64,000 bases of DNA, from positions 248,001-312,000 of the forward strand of contig JADJVL010000002.1 of NCBI GenBank assembly GCA_016710635.1, given 5' to 3'. The notes beneath the pieces were generated by a model. It was not told where the DNA came from and made no database searches. It was given only the letters and a program-made list of their open reading frames with translations. This DNA is from Holophagaceae bacterium (GTDB lineage: Bacteria > Acidobacteriota > Holophagae > Holophagales > Holophagaceae). The position numbers were made by a program, and so were the translations under genes. Numbering within the stretch: position 1 is the first letter of the stretch; every line of letters begins with the position of its first letter. This document shows, in pieces, positions 33,828 through 42,457 of the stretch.

Positions 33828-35894
33828 TTACAAGTCCTGCAGGAACATCTCGACTTCCTCCCAGTGCCGGGTCAGTGGAAAGGGTGGCAGCGCGGCTCTG
33901 ACCTGCGCGGCATAGCGCTTTCCATAGCGGTCCTCCGTGGGCAGCATGAGACGCGGATCAAGAATCGCCACCACGCCCCGGTCCGTGGTGGTGCGGATGA
34001 GGCGGCCCAGGCCCTGTTTCAGCTTGAGGGTCATCTGGGGCACCTGGATGCCGATGAAGCCGAGGCCCTGCCGCTGGGCGTCGGCTTCCCGGATGCGGGC
34101 CTGCAGCACCGGGTCGTCCGGCGGCGAGAAGGGCAGGGCGGTGACGATCACCAGGGACAGCGCCTCGCCGGGCAGGTCCACGCCCTGCCAGAAGCTGGCG
34201 AGGCCCAGCAGGGCGGCGTTGGGCGTCGTGCGGAAGCGTTCCAGCAGGGCGTGGCGGCTGTGCCCGTCGCCCTGGGTGAAGAAGGTGATGCCCGGGCAGG
34301 CGGAGGCGAGGCGGGGCTTGAAGTGGGCCAGCATCTTGCGGCTCGTGAACAGGATCAGCGCACGGCCCCGGGAGGCCTTCAGCAGGCGCTCCATGGCGGC
34401 GAGGCTGGCTTCGATCCAGCCCGGATCGCCGACGCCGTCCCGGCCGGCCTTGCGCTCCGGCAGGTCCGGCGGCACGAAGAGCAGGCCCTGGGTCGCGAAG
34501 TCGAAGGGGCTTTCCACCAGCTCAGCGCGTTCGCCTTCCGCCGCCGTGAGGCCCAGGCGGAGCCGCAGGCCGTTGAAGCCGCGGCCATCGCGGAGGGTGG
34601 CGGAGGTGAGGATGAGGGTTTCGAAGCCCCGCCGCAGGTGCTGGTGGAAGAAGGGCCGCACGTCCACGGGATTCGCCTTGAAGAGCACCGTGTGCGGGCC
34701 TTCCCGGGTCAGCGTGCTCACCCAGCCCTCGGGCTGGGCGAAGATCTGTTCCATGCGCGAGAAGGCGATGCCGATGCGCTCGGCGTGCTTGCGCCAGATC
34801 AGGGACGCGGGATCCGCCTCGGCCTTCGAGGCCGCCAGCCGTCGCACTTCCTTCAAGGCCTCCTGGCCCGCCTCCACCCAGGCGCCCACGGCGTCCGCCA
34901 GGGCGCCCAGGGAGAGGCGCGGATCGTCGAAGCCGAAGACGGAGGTTTCCAGGGGCACGAGGGCGAGCAGCCTCGTCCACGCGGCCTCCCAGGGCTGCAG
35001 CAGGCCTTCCAGCAGGGCGGCGCCAGCGTCCTTCGCCGCTTCGTCCTGGAGGTCGCGGAAGAGCAGGGCCATGGCGCGGCTGGTCCAGATCTCCGCGCAG
35101 CTGTCCGTGAGCTGCTCCTCGATGTCGTGGGCCTCGTCGAGGATGAGCACCGGCGCGTCCGGCAGGACGGACCCGAAGGCGCTTTCGCGCAAGACCCGAT
35201 CTGCAAGGAGCAGCGCGTGGTTCACCACCACCAGGTCCGCTTCCAGGATGTCCTGGCGCAGCTTCGTCAGGAAGCAGTCCTCGTAGTGGGCGCACTGCTT
35301 GCCGGTGCAGCGCTCGGCCCGCGCGTTCAGCTTGTCCCAGAGTTCGGATTCGCCTTCGCCGTGGCGCGCGAGCTCCTCCCGGTCCCCGTGCTCCGTGGCC
35401 TCGGCCCACTGGGGCAACGCCATCCAGAGGCCGTGGTCGGGGATGGACAGTTCCGTCGGCGGTGAGGCCTGCAACGCCTCCCACGCGGCCTTGCAGAGGT
35501 AGTTGGCGCGGCCCTTGGCGAGCACGCATTTGAGGTCGCGATCCAGGATGCCCATGGCCCGGGGCGCGTCCTCCTCGAGGAGCTGGCGCTGGAGCTGCTT
35601 GGTGCGGGTGGCCACGATGACGGGCCGGGACTTCGATGCCAGGGCCGGCACCAGGTAGCCCAGGGACTTGCCGGTGCCCGTGCCCGCCTCGATGGCCTGG
35701 ACGACGGCATCGGGCCGGGCTTCGGGATCACTGCCCGCGTCCTTCCAGGCCTGCCTGCGCTCGGCGCCTTCCAGGATCGCGTCCAGCACCAGGGCCGCCA
35801 TGCGCGCCTGGCCCGGCCGCGCCTCGGCGCCGGGAAAGCAGGAGAAGATCCGTCCCGTCTCCGGGGCGAAGTAGGCGTCCATGGGGTGCGGCAT
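33828..35894 (-). CDS. DinG/XPD-like ATP-dependent helicase with iron-sulfur cluster motif
   Basis: 688 residues from an ATG at 35894. Walker A 'IEAGTGTGKSLGYLVPAL' lies near residue 68, the DEAH box 'VLILDEAHDIEEQL' near 251, and 'VVVNHALLLAD' just before it. Four cysteines between these, 'NYLCKAAW', 'CTGKQCAHYEDCF', match the cluster-binding site of XPD/DinG helicases. C-terminal motifs include 'FTSRKMLAHFKP', 'LLGLASFWQGVDLPGEALSLVIVTALPF' and 'QGLGRLIRTTTDRGV'. It should unwind DNA with 5'-3' polarity and act in repair of R-loops or forks. Divergent from a small lipoprotein gene. Confidence 0.93.
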   Translation of the reverse strand: MPHPMDAYFAPETGRIFSCFPGAEARPGQARMAALVLDAILEGAERRQAWKDAGSDPEARPDAVVQAIEAGTGTGKSLGYLVPALASKSRPVIVATRTKQLQRQLLEEDAPRAMGILDRDLKCVLAKGRANYLCKAAWEALQASPPTELSIPDHGLWMALPQWAEATEHGDREELARHGEGESELWDKLNARAERCTGKQCAHYEDCFLTKLRQDILEADLVVVNHALLLADRVLRESAFGSVLPDAPVLILDEAHDIEEQLTDSCAEIWTSRAMALLFRDLQDEAAKDAGAALLEGLLQPWEAAWTRLLALVPLETSVFGFDDPRLSLGALADAVGAWVEAGQEALKEVRRLAASKAEADPASLIWRKHAERIGIAFSRMEQIFAQPEGWVSTLTREGPHTVLFKANPVDVRPFFHQHLRRGFETLILTSATLRDGRGFNGLRLRLGLTAAEGERAELVESPFDFATQGLLFVPPDLPERKAGRDGVGDPGWIEASLAAMERLLKASRGRALILFTSRKMLAHFKPRLASACPGITFFTQGDGHSRHALLERFRTTPNAALLGLASFWQGVDLPGEALSLVIVTALPFSPPDDPVLQARIREADAQRQGLGFIGIQVPQMTLKLKQGLGRLIRTTTDRGVVAILDPRLMLPTEDRYGKRYAAQVRAALPPFPLTRHWEEVEMFLQDL

Positions 35895-35947
35895 CGGTTC
35901 AGTTTCCTTGATCCCATGGGCAAGGCGGGAGTAGTTAGATTGAATCG

Positions 35948-36622
35948 ATGAAGAAATGTTGGCCTCTCGCCGCAGCTGCCCTGCTCGTGGGCTGTGGAGG
36001 GTCTGGGAGTACGCAAGAATCCATCGATCCGGGGAAACTCTGGGTGCAACCCAGCCCAGCAACGATCACAACGGGGGCCCAACTGGATTTTCGGGCAGTG
36101 CCGGATGTGCATTCGGAAGCTCCATTGATCATGTCGACGGCTTGGGCCGTGGTGGAAGCAAGCGGTGGAACCGTCATTGCGACCAGCACGAACGGCCAGT
36201 TCGCCCATTACACAGCCCCCATGACCACCGGGACCTTCCATCTCCAAGCCATATCAAACTTCGGCATGGCCCGGTATCTTCCGCAGCCGGGGACCATTCA
36301 TGTCATTGATCCCTCCTTGGTGACCATCGCGACCTCGACTTCCCAGGTCACGATGGTTCACAACTACTCAGGGCCTGTTCCGGTGATCACCGCCCTGGCC
36401 ACACCAATCACGAATGCAAAGGTCCTCTGGTTCATTGTTGAACCCGGCTTCACTGGACCCGGTCTCATCAACCTGATCCCGGACTTCACATCCAACCGCT
36501 GCGAAGTTTCCTACGGGGGCGATGCGGGGTTGGATCGCCTACCAGGCAAGCTCTTCCACATTCGCATCCAAAGCGTCGAAGTGCCCACGGTCTGGGCCGA
36601 TATTCCTGTGGCGGTGCAGTGA
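35948..36622 (+). CDS. Lower-GC lipoprotein of unknown function
   Basis: 224 residues with lipobox 'AAAALLVGCGGSGS'. After a short linker come two Ig-like or beta-sandwich stretches ('VQPSPATITTGAQLDFRAVPD', 'MTTGTFHLQAISNFGMARY', 'VHNYSGPVPVITALATP') and the C-terminus 'VEVPTVWADIPVAVQ'. The codons are visibly less G+C-biased than those of neighbours, with many A/T third positions, which suggests recent acquisition or a fast-evolving gene. The family is not recognised; it may be a surface or periplasmic binding lipoprotein. It is divergent from the helicase and convergent with the cyclase gene. Confidence 0.8.
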   Translation: MKKCWPLAAAALLVGCGGSGSTQESIDPGKLWVQPSPATITTGAQLDFRAVPDVHSEAPLIMSTAWAVVEASGGTVIATSTNGQFAHYTAPMTTGTFHLQAISNFGMARYLPQPGTIHVIDPSLVTIATSTSQVTMVHNYSGPVPVITALATPITNAKVLWFIVEPGFTGPGLINLIPDFTSNRCEVSYGGDAGLDRLPGKLFHIRIQSVEVPTVWADIPVAVQ

Positions 36623-36652
36623 TGGATTGGGGGACTAAAGGGTGTTCACCCA

Positions 36653-38065
36653 TCAGCGGATCTCGTACACCGTCAGCTCGTCCCGGACTCCCTTGAGGGC
36701 CGCGCGCCGGGCCTGGGGCGCGAGTCCGCGGTCCCGCAGCAGCCGGGCGGCCTTGGGGTCCGCCACCACGGCCTCGGTGGTGAAGATGGCGTGGTCCATG
36801 GCGAGACCCTGGACCCGGGCGGCGATGTTCACGGTCTGGCCGAAATAGTCGAGGCGCTCGTTCAGGGTCACCGCCAGGCAGGGGCCCGTGTGGAGGCCGA
36901 TCTTCACCAGCAGGTCATCGGCGCCCCTGGAAGCATTCAATTCCGCCATGGCCTCCCGCATGCGCAGGGCGGAGGCCAGGCCCTTGTCCGGTGTGGAAAA
37001 GGTCGCCATCACCGCGTCGCCGATGGTCTTCACCACGGCGCCGGATTCCCGGCCCACCGCATCGTGGAGCACGCGGAAGTGATCGCGGACGAGGTCGTAG
37101 GCGGCGAGGTCCCCGACCCGCTCGTAGAGCTCCGTCGAGCCCTTCAGGTCCGTGAAGAGGAAGGTGAGGCTCGTGATCCTCAGGCGCTGGTTCAGGTCCA
37201 GGGTCTCGGTGCGGTAGTGGTCCCGGAAGGTCTGGGTGGTGAGGAGGTCCCGCGCCGTGAGAAAGCGCCGCCGCTTGCCCAGCATGTCGTGAAGGGCCTG
37301 GTTGGCAAGGAAGAGGCTCGGCAGGACGCGGCGGTCGGTAAGGTTCTCCATGGTGATGCGCAGGGGACCCGGCCGCAGCTCCTGCGTACCGGTGGGCGGG
37401 TGGCTGTCGCTGAAGACCACCGTGAGCTCCTGCCGCTCCTTCGTGGGCTCGCCTTTGGCGTCCAGAAAGAATGCCGTGTGGGTGACAGCGTCGAACAGGA
37501 TCACGAACTCGGCGGGCAGCTGGAGGTTCAAGATGCATTTTCCACCTGCGGGGATCTCCTCGGCCTCCAGGCACACCGCGGCCCGGACGGCCTCGAAGGC
37601 CTCGCCCTCGGGCAGTTCGATACCGCTGTTCCAGAAGATCTGCCGCTGGTACTCCCAGAAGGGCAGGGAATCGGGCGTATGGGCGGCGATGCGGCGCACG
37701 CCCGGGTTCACCGTGAAGCTCACCTCCACCATCTCGTCCAGGGTGGGCTGGTAGCCGGCGGCGCAGAGGGCGCAGTAGTAGGTCTCCTTGTCCACCAGCC
37801 GCAGGCTGGCGGCCGCGTCCAGCACGCCGCCGCAGCCAGGGCAGAGGAGGCTCCACGAGAGATCGAAGAGGCCCAGGCGGGAGGCGTGTACGAAGGCGTC
37901 CAGGGCCTCGCCTTCGCTCAGGCCGTTTCGGGCGGCGAAGTCGAAGACGTTGACCCGGGAGAGTTGGGCGTCGGCGCCTTCCCGTACCAGGCCTTCGATG
38001 GCGGCGGCGGGCCTCTGGCCAGCCATCTGCCGCAGTTGCGCGAAGCGCGAGGAGGTGTCGTTCAC
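36653..38065 (-). CDS. Class III adenylate/guanylate cyclase with N-terminal zinc ribbon
   Basis: 470 residues from a GTG at 38065. Residues 1-60 are helical, then a Cys4 cluster 'CPGCGG' and 'CALC' (about 75-103) suggests a zinc ribbon, followed by a beta-rich domain (about 110-240) as in DUF5939 cyclases. The cyclase homology domain (about 295-460) has the first metal Asp in 'FLFTDLKGSTELYERVGD', the second in 'VKTIGDAVMATF' and the 'FGQTVNIAARVQ' segment. cAMP or cGMP synthesis is expected; substrate is not resolved. No membrane helices. The next locus begins divergently 198 bases away. Confidence 0.9.
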   Translation of the reverse strand: MNDTSSRFAQLRQMAGQRPAAAIEGLVREGADAQLSRVNVFDFAARNGLSEGEALDAFVHASRLGLFDLSWSLLCPGCGGVLDAAASLRLVDKETYYCALCAAGYQPTLDEMVEVSFTVNPGVRRIAAHTPDSLPFWEYQRQIFWNSGIELPEGEAFEAVRAAVCLEAEEIPAGGKCILNLQLPAEFVILFDAVTHTAFFLDAKGEPTKERQELTVVFSDSHPPTGTQELRPGPLRITMENLTDRRVLPSLFLANQALHDMLGKRRRFLTARDLLTTQTFRDHYRTETLDLNQRLRITSLTFLFTDLKGSTELYERVGDLAAYDLVRDHFRVLHDAVGRESGAVVKTIGDAVMATFSTPDKGLASALRMREAMAELNASRGADDLLVKIGLHTGPCLAVTLNERLDYFGQTVNIAARVQGLAMDHAIFTTEAVVADPKAARLLRDRGLAPQARRAALKGVRDELTVYEIR

Positions 38066-38263
38066 ACCGGGAGTCTACGCCCCGGCGCGGAATCGAATGG
38101 CGGCGAAGTTCGGACCTTGTTCCGGCAGCTTCGTCCATGCCAGCGAACCGTCCGGCCATGGGGCTGGGCGGTTGGAATAGACCGGGACGATGACCGCCCG
38201 GCACGGCTATCTTCTTAGGGCATCACCCCCACCCTCCTGCACTTTCCCGGTACGTTTTCTCCC

Positions 38264-40096
38264 ATGCCCATCTCCAAGACCCGCAAGCGCCTCATCCTGG
38301 CGGGCCTTGCCCTGCTCCTCGCCGGCGGCGGGTTCGCCGCGTGGTGGAAGGTCTCCCGGGAGGTGCGCCAGGCCTTCGACGCGCCCACCCGCAAGACCCA
38401 GCCCCTGCAGTTCGCGCCCCTTCCGGCCCCGGCCTTCAAGTCCGAGCGCTGGGGCGGCGGCGAGGTGGCGGCGGTGGCCCTGTCGGCGGAGGGCCTCGTC
38501 ACCGCCGGCGGCTTTGGCATCCTCGACGGTGGCGGCGACCTGGGCCAGGGCCTGCCCACCCTCAACGCTTCGGCCCTGGCCCTCTGGCGGGGACGGCCCA
38601 TCGTGGCCCTCGCCGCCGGCGGGCTGTTCCTGCGCCGGGACCGGGCCTGGGAGGAACTGCGCACGGGCTATGGCACCCTCCACGCGCGGGACCTGCTGGA
38701 GACGCCCGGGGGCGAGCTGCTCATCGGCGCCCAGGAAGGCCTCTTCCGCGCCGCCTGGGGAGCCAACGTTCTGGAGCGCCTCGATGGCGCGCCGGTGCGC
38801 TGCCTCGCCACGGGTCCCGGCGGCCTCCTCTTCGTCGGCGGGGAGCAGGGTCTGCGAAAACTGGAGGGCGGCCGGGCCACGATGGTCGCCACCCTGGATC
38901 CCTGGGTGGATGGCGTCGCGACCATTGGCCGCGACCTGGTGGTCCTCACGCCCCGGGGCTTGGCCCGCGGGCCCCTGGAAGGCCCGCTGCAGCCGGTCTC
39001 CGGCGCCGAGGAGGCGCGTTCCTGCGCCGTGGAGGACGGCCGCCTCTTCGCGGTGTGCGAAGGACGCCTGCTGCGCTTCGAGGCCTCGGGCCGGCCCGCG
39101 GAGGAGCTGCTGCCCTCGCCGGCGCGGAAGGTCTTCGTGGCCTCCGGGGTGCTCTTCGCCGACACGGAGCAGGGCCTCCTGCGTCGGGGCGCCAAGGGCT
39201 GGAGCCTGGCCCGGCCCCGACCTTCATCCCTGCCACCCGGACCCAGTGCGGTGAACGCGCTGGCGATGCAGGACGGGCGGCTGCTGGTGGGCCTCTTCAA
39301 CGGCGGCCTCGCCATCGGCACCCCGAACGGTGCCGAGTGGACCTGGACCGCCGTGCCCGGTTCCGAGGCCTGGGGCGTGAACGCCATCCTCAACGCCGGC
39401 GGCGCCGTGCACGTGGCCAGCCTGCGGGGCGTGGCGCGCCTGGAGGCCGGCCGTCTGCAGGCGGTGGAACCGAAGGATGCCGGCGCCGCCTTCGCCCTCG
39501 CGGCGACCCGCGATGGATTGGCCATGGGCTTCGGCCAGGGCGTGCTGCTGCCGGGGCCACGCATGGTCTCGGCCTTCCACGGCCTGCCGGGAAACCAGGC
39601 CCTCGCCCTCGCCGAAGGGCCCGGGGACGCCGGCCCACTCTATGTCGGCACGCCCTCGGGCCTCGGTGCCCTCCTAGGCGCACGGGTGGCGTGGCGCACC
39701 GTGGGCGGCGATGGGAAGCTGCCCCATCCCTGGGTCACGGCCCTGGCCCTCCGGGGCGAGGATCTCTTCATCGGCACCTACGGCGGTGGCGTGGCCCGCC
39801 GCGTGGCCGCCCGCAGCACGCCCTCGGCCGCAGGCAGCTTTGAGGCGTTTCCGGAGACCGCGGGCCTGAAGGTGAACACGGGCTGCCTGGTGGAGGCCGG
39901 CGGACGCCTCTACCTGGGCACCGACGGCCGGGGGCTCTGGCGCCTCAGCCATGACGGAAGCCGTTTCACCCCCGTGACGGTTCCGCTACCCTCCCAGCAC
40001 GTCACCGCCATCCAACCGGGCAAGGATGCCCTTTTCGTCGGGACCGTTGAAGGTCTGGCCCGGCTGCCATTTCCACTTCCAGAGGAAGTCGACTGA
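38264..40096 (+). CDS. Membrane-anchored beta-propeller protein, first gene of the five-gene locus
   Basis: 610 residues. The N-terminus 'RLILAGLALLLAGGGFAAWW' is a signal anchor. The rest is a series of short beta-blades recognisable by 'LFVGGEQGLRKLEGG', 'LFIGTYGGGVARRV' and 'LYLGTDGRGLWRLSHDG', similar to the ligand-binding propellers (Reg_prop type) of two-component sensors, but without any kinase part. It would sit in the periplasm, tethered to the inner membrane. Its stop is one base before the start of the VIT/VWA gene. It is the first of five genes that run to 53.5 kb with no break larger than 1 nt, so it is probably part of one complex. Function unknown; a binding or scaffold role is inferred. 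Confidence 0.85.
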   Translation: MPISKTRKRLILAGLALLLAGGGFAAWWKVSREVRQAFDAPTRKTQPLQFAPLPAPAFKSERWGGGEVAAVALSAEGLVTAGGFGILDGGGDLGQGLPTLNASALALWRGRPIVALAAGGLFLRRDRAWEELRTGYGTLHARDLLETPGGELLIGAQEGLFRAAWGANVLERLDGAPVRCLATGPGGLLFVGGEQGLRKLEGGRATMVATLDPWVDGVATIGRDLVVLTPRGLARGPLEGPLQPVSGAEEARSCAVEDGRLFAVCEGRLLRFEASGRPAEELLPSPARKVFVASGVLFADTEQGLLRRGAKGWSLARPRPSSLPPGPSAVNALAMQDGRLLVGLFNGGLAIGTPNGAEWTWTAVPGSEAWGVNAILNAGGAVHVASLRGVARLEAGRLQAVEPKDAGAAFALAATRDGLAMGFGQGVLLPGPRMVSAFHGLPGNQALALAEGPGDAGPLYVGTPSGLGALLGARVAWRTVGGDGKLPHPWVTALALRGEDLFIGTYGGGVARRVAARSTPSAAGSFEAFPETAGLKVNTGCLVEAGGRLYLGTDGRGLWRLSHDGSRFTPVTVPLPSQHVTAIQPGKDALFVGTVEGLARLPFPLPEEVD

Positions 40097-40097
40097 T

Positions 40098-42457
40098 ATG
40101 CGCCATGCGCTCCGCGCCCCGCTTCTCCTGCTCCTCGCCGCCGGCGCGCCACAGCTCCGCGCCCAGGCGGGGCTCCTCGTCCCCACCAGCTCCGGGCGTT
40201 CCGACGCCTCGGTGCTCAGCCTGAGGGAAATGACCATCGACATCGGCATCGCCCGGGGCTACGCCCGCGTGAACGTGCGGCAGGTCTTCGAGAACCACAC
40301 CACCTCGATCCAGGAAGGCACCTACCGTTTCGCCCTGCCGCCCTCCGCCGCCGTCGGCGACTTCGCCATCTGGGACGGCCTCCAGCGCATCCCCGGCGTG
40401 ATCCTCGAGAAGCAACGCGCCCGGGCCATCTACCGCGAGCTCACCCGCCAGAAGATCGATCCGGGCCTGTTGCAGCAGGGCGAGGAGGAGGACGCGGAGG
40501 CCGGCGGCAGCGGCGCCGGCGCGCGGCCCTCCGGCGGCGCGCTCTTCTCGGTGACGGTGGCGCCAATCCCGGCGATGGCCACCAAGCGCCTTGAGATGCA
40601 GTTCCAGGAGGAGGTCCCCTTCATCGATGGCAAGGGAGAGTTCCGCCTGGTGCTCCGGCCTCCCGACGGCGAGGCGCCCACGGCGGCGAACCTGACCATC
40701 CGGGTGCGGCTGGAGGATGGCACCTACGAGGCCATGCCCTCGGGGTTGCCGTTGCAGATCACCGCCGACGGCGCCGAATTCACCGGCAGCGCTGTGAAGC
40801 TGGGCCGGGACCTGGTCTTCCGCATCAAGCCCAAGGGCACCGACCTCCTGCGCCTGTCCGCGTTCCGCAATCCCGATGGCGCCCTGCCCGACGGCCTCGC
40901 CCTGGCGCCCTGGGAGCGGCCCTCGGAGATCCCCCCGGAAAAGGACGGCTTCTTCCTCCTGGAAGCCACGCCTCCCGGCGGCGCTCCCCGCAAGGCTGCC
41001 GGCGCCAAGGCCACGCGGGCGGAATCCAAGCGGCCGCCCCAGAGCCTCGCCATCCTCTTCGACACCTCCCTGGGCCACCGCTGGGCGGGACTGGAGACCG
41101 CCTACGGCCACCTGGTGCGGGTGCTCCAGGACCTGGGCCCCGCGGACCAGTTCGTCCTCGTCCCCTATGACCGCAAGCCCGCCGCCGGAGCGCTTCGCAA
41201 GGGCACGGGCCAGGAGATCGAAGGGGAACTGAACGCCCTGCGCGGCCGCACCCTCGGCCCGGGCGCAAACCTGGCCCTGGCCCTCGCCGCGGCGCGGAAG
41301 GCGCTGGGGGACAAGGGCCGCATCCTGGTGCTCACCGGCGGCCAGGGGGTCGGCGGGTCCAAGGCCTTGCAGGCCGCCGCGGGCCCGGTGCCGGTGTTCA
41401 CCGCCGTCACCACCGGCGAGGCCGGCGAGGCCCTGCGCGCGGCTTCGGAGCAGCTCCTCACCCCCACTGCCACGGAGATCGAGACGGATCTCTTCTTCAA
41501 GCGTCTCCTGGCTCCGGCGGAAAAGGCCGAGGCCAGGGCCGCCGCCGACGAGGACGACGTGCCCTTCAAGGTGAGCGGCGGCGAGCCGAAGCTGCGCCAC
41601 ATCTACCCCGTGCTGGTGCAGCCCCTGGCCGCCGGCAGCCTCTCGGGCTGGGTGGCCGCTACGCCGCGCCCCAGCCCAAGCTCCGCTTCACCCTGGCCTC
41701 CAACCTGCTGCCCGGCGGGTCGGCCTCTCTGGACACCGCCCTGCCGGAGAAGGCCCTCGACGCCCGGGACCTCCCCCGCCGCTGGGCCCGCGCCCGGGTG
41801 GACGACCTGCTGGCCCGCATCGAGGCCGAGGGCGAGAAGCGGGAGTGGATCGAGGAGATCATCGCCCTCTCCAAGCGCTACAAGTTCGTCACGCCCTACA
41901 CGGCCTTCCTCGCCGCGCCCCGCTCCCTGCTGCGTCCCCGCCGCATCCAGCCCGGTGACCCCGTGCTGCGGGTGGAGTGCGACGCCGGCACCGTGGCGGC
42001 CACGGCCCTCTTCCCCTTCGGCCTGAAGCTGGACCTGGTGCGTCGTCCCGCCTCCAACCTCTGGGAGGGCCGCTTCCTCGTGCCCGAAGGCTTCAAGGAC
42101 GGCCGCTACGCCGTGCGCATCCTGCTGCATGATTCCAGCGGCGCCCGGGTCTCGGAAACGAAGCACTTCATCCTCGACGGCAAGGCGCCGGAGATCCGCC
42201 CCGAACTGCCGGCCTCCGCGCGACCCGGTGACGTGGTGCAGATCCGCGCCCGCGCCGACGAGGACGTGGTCTTCCTGAGCGCGCGCCTCGGCGATGGTCC
42301 GCCCATTCCGCTCCGCTGGGACGCCGCGGCCAAATGCTCCGTGGGCCTGTTGCGGGTGCCGGAAGGACTGCCCGGTCCGAGGGAAGTCCTCTTCGAAGCG
42401 GTGGATGGGGCCAAGAACCGCGGCTTCGTTCGCGCTCTGCTGGAGGTGAGGCCGTGA
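40098..42457 (+). CDS. Secreted VIT/VWA-domain protein, frameshifted as assembled
   Basis: Signal peptide (MRHALRAPLLLLLAAGAPQLRA), then a VIT (vault/inter-alpha-trypsin) domain with 'ARVNVRQVFENHTTSIQEGTYRFALP' and 'AIWDGLQRIPGVILEKQRARAIY', and a VWA domain starting 'LAILFDTSLG' (the MIDAS DXSXS motif is degenerate, third site Gly). Near the C-terminus 'SKRYKFVTPYTAFLAAPRSLL' is typical of VIT-VWA proteins, followed by two beta-sandwich domains. The frame breaks at 41652-41656: 'LSGWV' is in one frame and 'RYAAPQPKLRF' in another. Adding one G restores 786 residues with no loss. Such proteins often act as surface adhesion or protein-binding modules. Its stop overlaps the next start (GTGA). 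Confidence 0.88.

Noticed and set aside
40098..42457. Programmed frameshift in the VIT/VWA gene
   Set aside because: No slippery heptamer or downstream structure stands out, and two other genes in the window have the same one-base loss in G/C runs.
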